DNA of 64,000 nt from Lingula anatina. Its lineage: Eukaryota > Brachiopoda > Lingulata > Lingulida > Lingulidae. Location: assembly GCF_001039355.2 (NCBI RefSeq), contig NW_019775680.1, positions 782,193 through 846,192 of the forward strand. The letters run 5' to 3'. This document shows positions 47,333-64,000 of the stretch, in pieces (position 1 is the stretch's first letter; the number at the start of each line of letters is the position of its first letter). Position numbers and translations under genes: made by a program. Under the pieces are notes generated by a model. That model was not told the DNA's origin and made no database searches. It saw only the letters and a program-made list of their open reading frames with translations.

Positions 47333-47596
47333 GATGAAAAGAAACTTCCCATTTTTTTATAATGCAGAAAGAACATTTTTAAAAATTTCCAAGAAATTGA
47401 TCCAAACTATTTTATTACATGTCACTAACTCCTAACACTGTTCAATTACGTCTTGTGTGCACTTAAATTCAGTAATTTTTGCATTTGTTGTAAAAACTAA
47501 CTCAATTAAACTGACTGGAGTCCAATTGAAAAAATAAATTATCATTATCATCGACTTGAAGAAAAAAAGATTTTTCAAAAAAAAAAAATAAAATAA

Positions 47597-47631
<35 letters not shown>

Positions 47632-47710
47632 TATTTAGTGGAAAAGATTCCATAAGAACTTCACACAATTTAGGCGACATTCATAACCAAAGTTGAATCG
47701 CAGGCTTACA

Positions 47711-47858
47711 GATCCGCAGATTAGATATGGCCGACACACTTAAAAACTTACCGCGTAATCCCTGCAGGAAATCTATACAGTGTCTGTTTGGGGATTATGC
47801 AGCAAGCTTTCAAGTTGGTCAGCCATATTTGATCCTACAATGTGCAAGTCTGCGGATC
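47711..47858. mobile_element. Foldback element
   Basis: Ends GATCCGCAG and CTGCGGATC. The arms continue imperfectly inward (atatggccga / tcagccatat; gtaatccctgc / gcaagc-ttatgc). About 148 bp, non-coding. Confidence 0.5.
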
Positions 47859-47879
47859 ATCGTGTTCTGAATGCACCCT

Positions 47880-50113
47880 TACTTGTATTTCTATTTTTAG
47901 GTAACAGAGGGACACTCGATGGAGACCAGTATGACAGATGCCAGTGACTTGCAGAAAGGAACAAAAACTTTCAAAAAAAAAAAAAAAATCAATTAAAAAA
48001 AAAAACTTTTATGGCAGATATACAATAGACAGCATTCACCTTAACTTTACTTATTATTCTTTACTGGCTGAACAAACTTCAATAGTCAACGAACTTCAAC
48101 GAGAGCACATGCAGGACTGAGAAATAAACCTTGCTAAAAAGTGAACATGTGAGGAACTTTCATGTGAAGTTAAAACTTTCTTTGTTACGATTTCACTGGT
48201 GGTGTATTTAGATCTGATGAACAATGGGATGAAAATAAATATTCTTTTAATAATAAACAATATTTTCTTTTTAAATATACCCTGTCTCTGTTTTATTCCA
48301 TTTGTTCGAGTTATTTTAGCATTTCTTTTACATCTGGGAATAATTAACAATTAATTATAAATGCCAGCTGATTTTACCACTACCATACTCTATGGGAGAT
48401 TTAAAATTTGATCATGTTGTGTTTCACAATGCAAGTTATTTGCAATAAAAATGCATTTAAATTTTAAAACTTGTTTTGCTTTCATTAAATAATTAAACAA
48501 ACAAATAAATAAATAAATAAAGAATTGCAAATAAATAATAAAATAAAAAGTACACAAATAAATTAAAGAAAATGTCTTTATATGATACCATTAAATTCTT
48601 GTTTATGACTTCACCCATTACAACATTTTCTGAGGATTAAAGCATTGTAGTAAAAGGAAATAAAAAGCAAAATAAATTTAACTCCCAAAGAAACTAATAA
48701 ATGAATAAATAAATAAATAAATTAAACCAATATAAAAAATGCCCTTATATTCAATGCCTCATTACAAAATACAATTCCTTTTTAAATATCACTACTGGTA
48801 TATCTGTCTTAACACATTTTCTCCAAGAGAACCCAGTTGCACTAAAATGAGATAAAAGGCACCATAAATGTCATGTCCAAAGAAACTAAATATACAAATA
48901 ATGTATAAATGAAGTACCAGTATTTGAAATGCTTACAGCTCTGATATGGCAAATCTAGAATAAGCTTCACATTTTAAATAGGAAACACAGCTTTTTAAAC
49001 TTTCAAATCAGCATTATCAACTATTACTAAATCCTTTTCCTGGGGGTGGGGGTGGAGGGGGGGGGCAGAAATTATTAATTCACACTTCAAATTTATTGCG
49101 TAAATACCCGAGCTCATTTTCTCACACTATTCCTGTCGCTATAATATCCAGAATCAGTTTAAATAACTTCCAGCAGTATAAGACCTTGGTCCCTCAAAGC
49201 AATTTACTACAGTGACTAAATTAAGTTTCTTTGAAACAAATATTAACTTAGACCCTTCAAAAAGTCTATATAAAATCATAAATGATTAAAATGAATGGGG
49301 ATGAGAATCTATAAAAAGATTATTACATCAGCAACCTATAAGCCTTTCACAGTATTGCTCTACTGGTAGCCTTAAAATGAGCTGAGAACCTGTGAATGTA
49401 GTTATAACACATTATTATTTATTAATAAACAATAAAACCTTTTTTCACTGCTCAGTTATCCTTTTTTTCATGTCTGTGAAATATGTCTGTATGTTTGGTG
49501 AACTGCTTTGGAATCTTATATTTTGTCATTTTTCCACAAATATTACTCGCTTGAGAGGCTTCCCTGTCTATCTAACGCCCTCATCCGTCTCGTACAACAT
49601 TTAGAAGGCGCTCGTTTACTTCTGACATAACAAACATCAGTATCATAGAACATGGTTTCAGTTACCATCAATCCAATGCTTAAGCTACCCAAGTGACATT
49701 ATAAATAGTAAACTCTAAATAAATAAATCAACCTGATGTTGCCATCGTAGCTTTACATTTGTAAAATCCTTTGAATGTTTAGAAATGTCTTTCCCAAAAA
49801 CAGTCCGCAAAGATTGCTGTCATTTAACCCAGAGCATGGACTTTGTTAATCAGAACTTGATTTCAGTACATCATGCAGAGTCCTGCTGCAATGATATAAA
49901 TTATTCTCTCCGTTGATTGGGAACATCAAAATTAAAATGGGTGTTTAAATGCAGGACCATCTAAATGCAGCATTAAAGTAAAAATATAATAATAAAAATA
50001 ATAATGAAAGAGTCTCAGTCAGTTATCACTACATTAACTAGAAGAATGAACAAAATAAAAAAGAGATGTGACTGTAAAAATGGCCTCAATTACAAAATAG
50101 TCAAAATAAAAAA
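47880..50113. other. Intergenic and likely GCLC 3' UTR
   Basis: AT-rich sequence with (AAAT)n-type stretches at 48497-48550 and 48700-48725 and an (AT)/(ATA) tract at 47580-47632. The right part is probably the 3' UTR of GCLC, transcribed leftward. A short frame at 47914-48000 after an AG is not convincing. Confidence 0.5.
49418..49423 (-). terminator. Candidate GCLC polyadenylation signal
   Basis: AATAAA on the minus strand, about 690 bp after the GCLC stop; the first such hexamer I noticed in that direction. Confidence 0.35.
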
Positions 50114-61967
<11,854 letters not shown>

Positions 61968-62090
61968 CTGGGCAACCTGTGTTAATGGATCGTCTTAACC
62001 CTCACAGCGGATTTTTAGAATTCACCGTCTTGCTGCGAGTAGTGGTTTATGTTTCTAAGCCTGTGGGTATGAGGTCAAGGTTTGGGTCAT

Positions 62091-62102
62091 GGCGCTTGCG
62101 CA
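62091..62102. promoter_or_regulatory. NRF1-like motif upstream of GCLC
   Basis: GGCGCTTGCGCA, 124 bp upstream of the GCLC start, resembles the palindromic NRF1 site YGCGCAYGCGCR with about two mismatches. I found no clear antioxidant-response element (TGACnnnGC) nearby. Confidence 0.3.
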
Positions 62103-62109
62103 GTGACGA

Positions 62110-63390
62110 CTTCCATGATTCAGCACATCTAGGCTAAACGAGTTGTGCAATGTTACTTGTGATTCACTGTTTTTCAATGGGCTATCCTAACTCTCTTAGG
62201 ATAATATTGATTTAAGAGGGGTCTGCTCTCTATAATGCATTTTCTCAAACCCCAATTTCGTTGCGGAACGATCTAAAAGAAAAATAATTTACAAAATATA
62301 CCCCTCAGTATTAAGATAGTCTAGCAGACCTAAAGGATGAAAGAGCCTACATGTATGAATACAATGTAATTAAATAAACATTAGAACTAACGTTAAAAAG
62401 TATGCTCTGATAGGTAAATGAACAATTGATTGTCTTTTTTGTTCAGCAAATGTTTCTGTTAACAAACACTCATGAAAGGGGACCTACCGCAAATTTTATA
62501 GGGCCTAAGCCTAGTTTAGGTAATTTGTAGGCCTATTTCTTAAAACTGTACGAGGCCCTATTTAGGCCCTATATCTACCCTCAACCATTAATTATAAATC
62601 ATTCCGGAGATGTCGCGAAACTCAAAATAGTGGATCACAAATATTAGGCCTATAGGCCTATACTCAGTCTCACCAACTTCAAATGAGCAAATTTAATATT
62701 GTTGTCTGAAAAACTAATTGTAAAATTTCCCACGTAGGCCTAGCAAACCAACGCCTTTTTTCTTTCTTTCTTTTTTTTTTTTTTTCGTTAAAAAAAAATC
62801 CTCAATACTAGGTTGGGTTGCTCGTTATTCAACTTAACGAAATTTTGTCTCGTCTGGTTCATTTTTTGTTATGGAGAATTTTAAAGAATTAATTTTGGTA
62901 GATATCCTGACATCCCTACCCTGAGTGTCAGAGCAACGTAAAAGCTAGCTTGTTAAATATATACCTTGTGATGGAGTCGCTTTTACTATTGTTGATATGG
63001 GTTATATATGAAATCAAGATCGAGCTGGCAATACCGGAATCTAGAACCTAGGGTAGACATCCCAAGATATTGTCCTATAACAACTATATCTGTGGTGTAT
63101 AATAGGACTGTTAAATGAACATGACCATTGGTCTTTTTAACAGATTTTAAACGTCATCTTTAAATTGGAAAATAAAAAAAGGGACAAAAATTTAATTTGA
63201 AATGAAGGGATTTTTTCTGGATTTGTTTTGTATTGTTTTCGTCTTTTTTTTCATCAGCTGCATCTAAATAAATAGGCCTATCTAATAAAATAGGCCTATG
63301 TAGCTACATGTAACTTACGCGTTCTCAACTTAAACTAGAAAAACATGTATGTCAGTCGACTGTCGTTAGGGAGAGCTAAGGGCACGTAGC
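62110..63390. other. Upstream of GCLC, no gene seen
   Basis: AT-rich, with several 'taggcctat' words (62500-62760, 63275-63300). No exon recognised. Confidence 0.45.
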
Positions 63391-63393
63391 AGT

Positions 63394-63765
63394 TTATCCG
63401 CAGATTTCGGTTAGCCCGTGCACAATGTCTGAATTGGAGGCATTTTTTCTCACTTTTTTCAACAACATAGAGTGAAAGTGGACGACTGTTAAGGTCTTCG
63501 TATTTTTATGTTGATTTTTGTCAAGAGTTGATATGATCAAACGTTTAAGGATAGAAAAAAGAAGAGGGGATATCTGCAAACTGACTATAAATGCGATCGA
63601 AGTTAAAATGTGATATCTGTTTACGCAAACTTTGCCGCACTGTGGACACGAGATGTTTTGTGTAGGATCATGTGTTGGGTTCCTCAAGACCTGCCATCTT
63701 GTTAGATGTAGCCTGTGAGAAAAAGAGCATTTTCGGCAACCACAGGACCGGCTTTCATACGACAT
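63394..63765 (-). CDS. Weak zinc-finger-like ORF
   Basis: A 123-codon frame from ATG at 63765. The N-terminal part has C-G-C-R-K-C and ISCPQCGKVCVNRYH, similar to the start of a C2H2 finger (C-P-x-C-G-K), but the following His pair is missing and the rest is hydrophobic and low in complexity. It may be one exon read into an intron, or chance. No neighbour supports it. Confidence 0.22.
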   Translation of the reverse strand: MSYESRSCGCRKCSFSHRLHLTRWQVLRNPTHDPTQNISCPQCGKVCVNRYHILTSIAFIVSLQISPLLFSILKRLIISTLDKNQHKNTKTLTVVHFHSMLLKKVRKNASNSDIVHGLTEICG

Positions 63766-64000
63766 TCACAATTTGCGTAGTTGCGGTAAATCTTTTTTTT
63801 TTTTTTTTCTTCATATATTTCCCTACAGCTTCAGTCAACCCCGTCGCAAAGTCTTCGCGCATTTGTGGCTGCGTTTCACAACTGTCGCAATGGCGATCGC
63901 GGTTGTGCCTTCCACTTGTCCACTGGTCCACTTGTCCAACCCACCTTAGTAGAGCCTTTGGAATGATTCCGCGCCAGTGTGAATCGCCGGCCGGTAGTTT

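Overview
The window is nuclear DNA of an animal, AT-rich and intron-rich, full of short repeats and small foldback transposons. There are no operons or bacterial signals. Dispersed EGF-type module arrays, recent tandem copies of a death-fold gene and general sequence style suggest a marine invertebrate, most likely a lophotrochozoan such as a mollusc; this is inference. One assembly gap of 576 N lies at 19005-19580.

Left part (1-19000): two copies of one secreted or extracellular cysteine-rich gene lie head to head, about 8 kb apart. Copy B (+, 11619-18836, running into the gap) has a signal-peptide exon and 13 module exons, each a single six-cysteine EGF/EB-like unit with phase-1 introns on both sides, all open. 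Copy A (-, 4660-269, running off the left edge) has the same exon order but carries a nonsense codon, a lost splice donor, a damaged module and a missing module, so it looks like a decaying duplicate. The spacer between them has tandem repeats but no gene I can support.

Middle (19600-45000): mostly repeats, palindromes and MITEs, with a few gene remains. These are the last exon of a Ly6/uPAR-like GPI-anchored protein (-, 22792-22496), an isolated degraded exon of TDP-43 (+, near 26.2 kb), three duplicated copies of a small CARD-like gene on the minus strand (32.5, 35.1 and 39.4 kb), each with a different lesion, and a row of decaying partial copies (42.2-43.7 kb) of the gene that follows.

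Right part (45400-64000): a two-exon gene (+, 45530-47078, 187 aa, unknown function) with a near-consensus RFX X-box 81 bp upstream of its ATG, which hints at a ciliary or sperm-flagellar role. Tail to tail with it is a complete 16-exon gene for the glutamate-cysteine ligase catalytic subunit (GCLC; -, 61967-50114, 680 aa), the rate-limiting enzyme of glutathione synthesis and the best-supported gene here. Upstream of GCLC I see only a weak zinc-finger-like ORF.

The genes are not an obvious functional cluster. The main themes are duplication followed by decay (EGF-module gene, CARD-like gene, X-box gene exon, TDP-43 exon) and small non-autonomous DNA transposons, one of which sits four bases inside an intron of the intact EGF-module gene.
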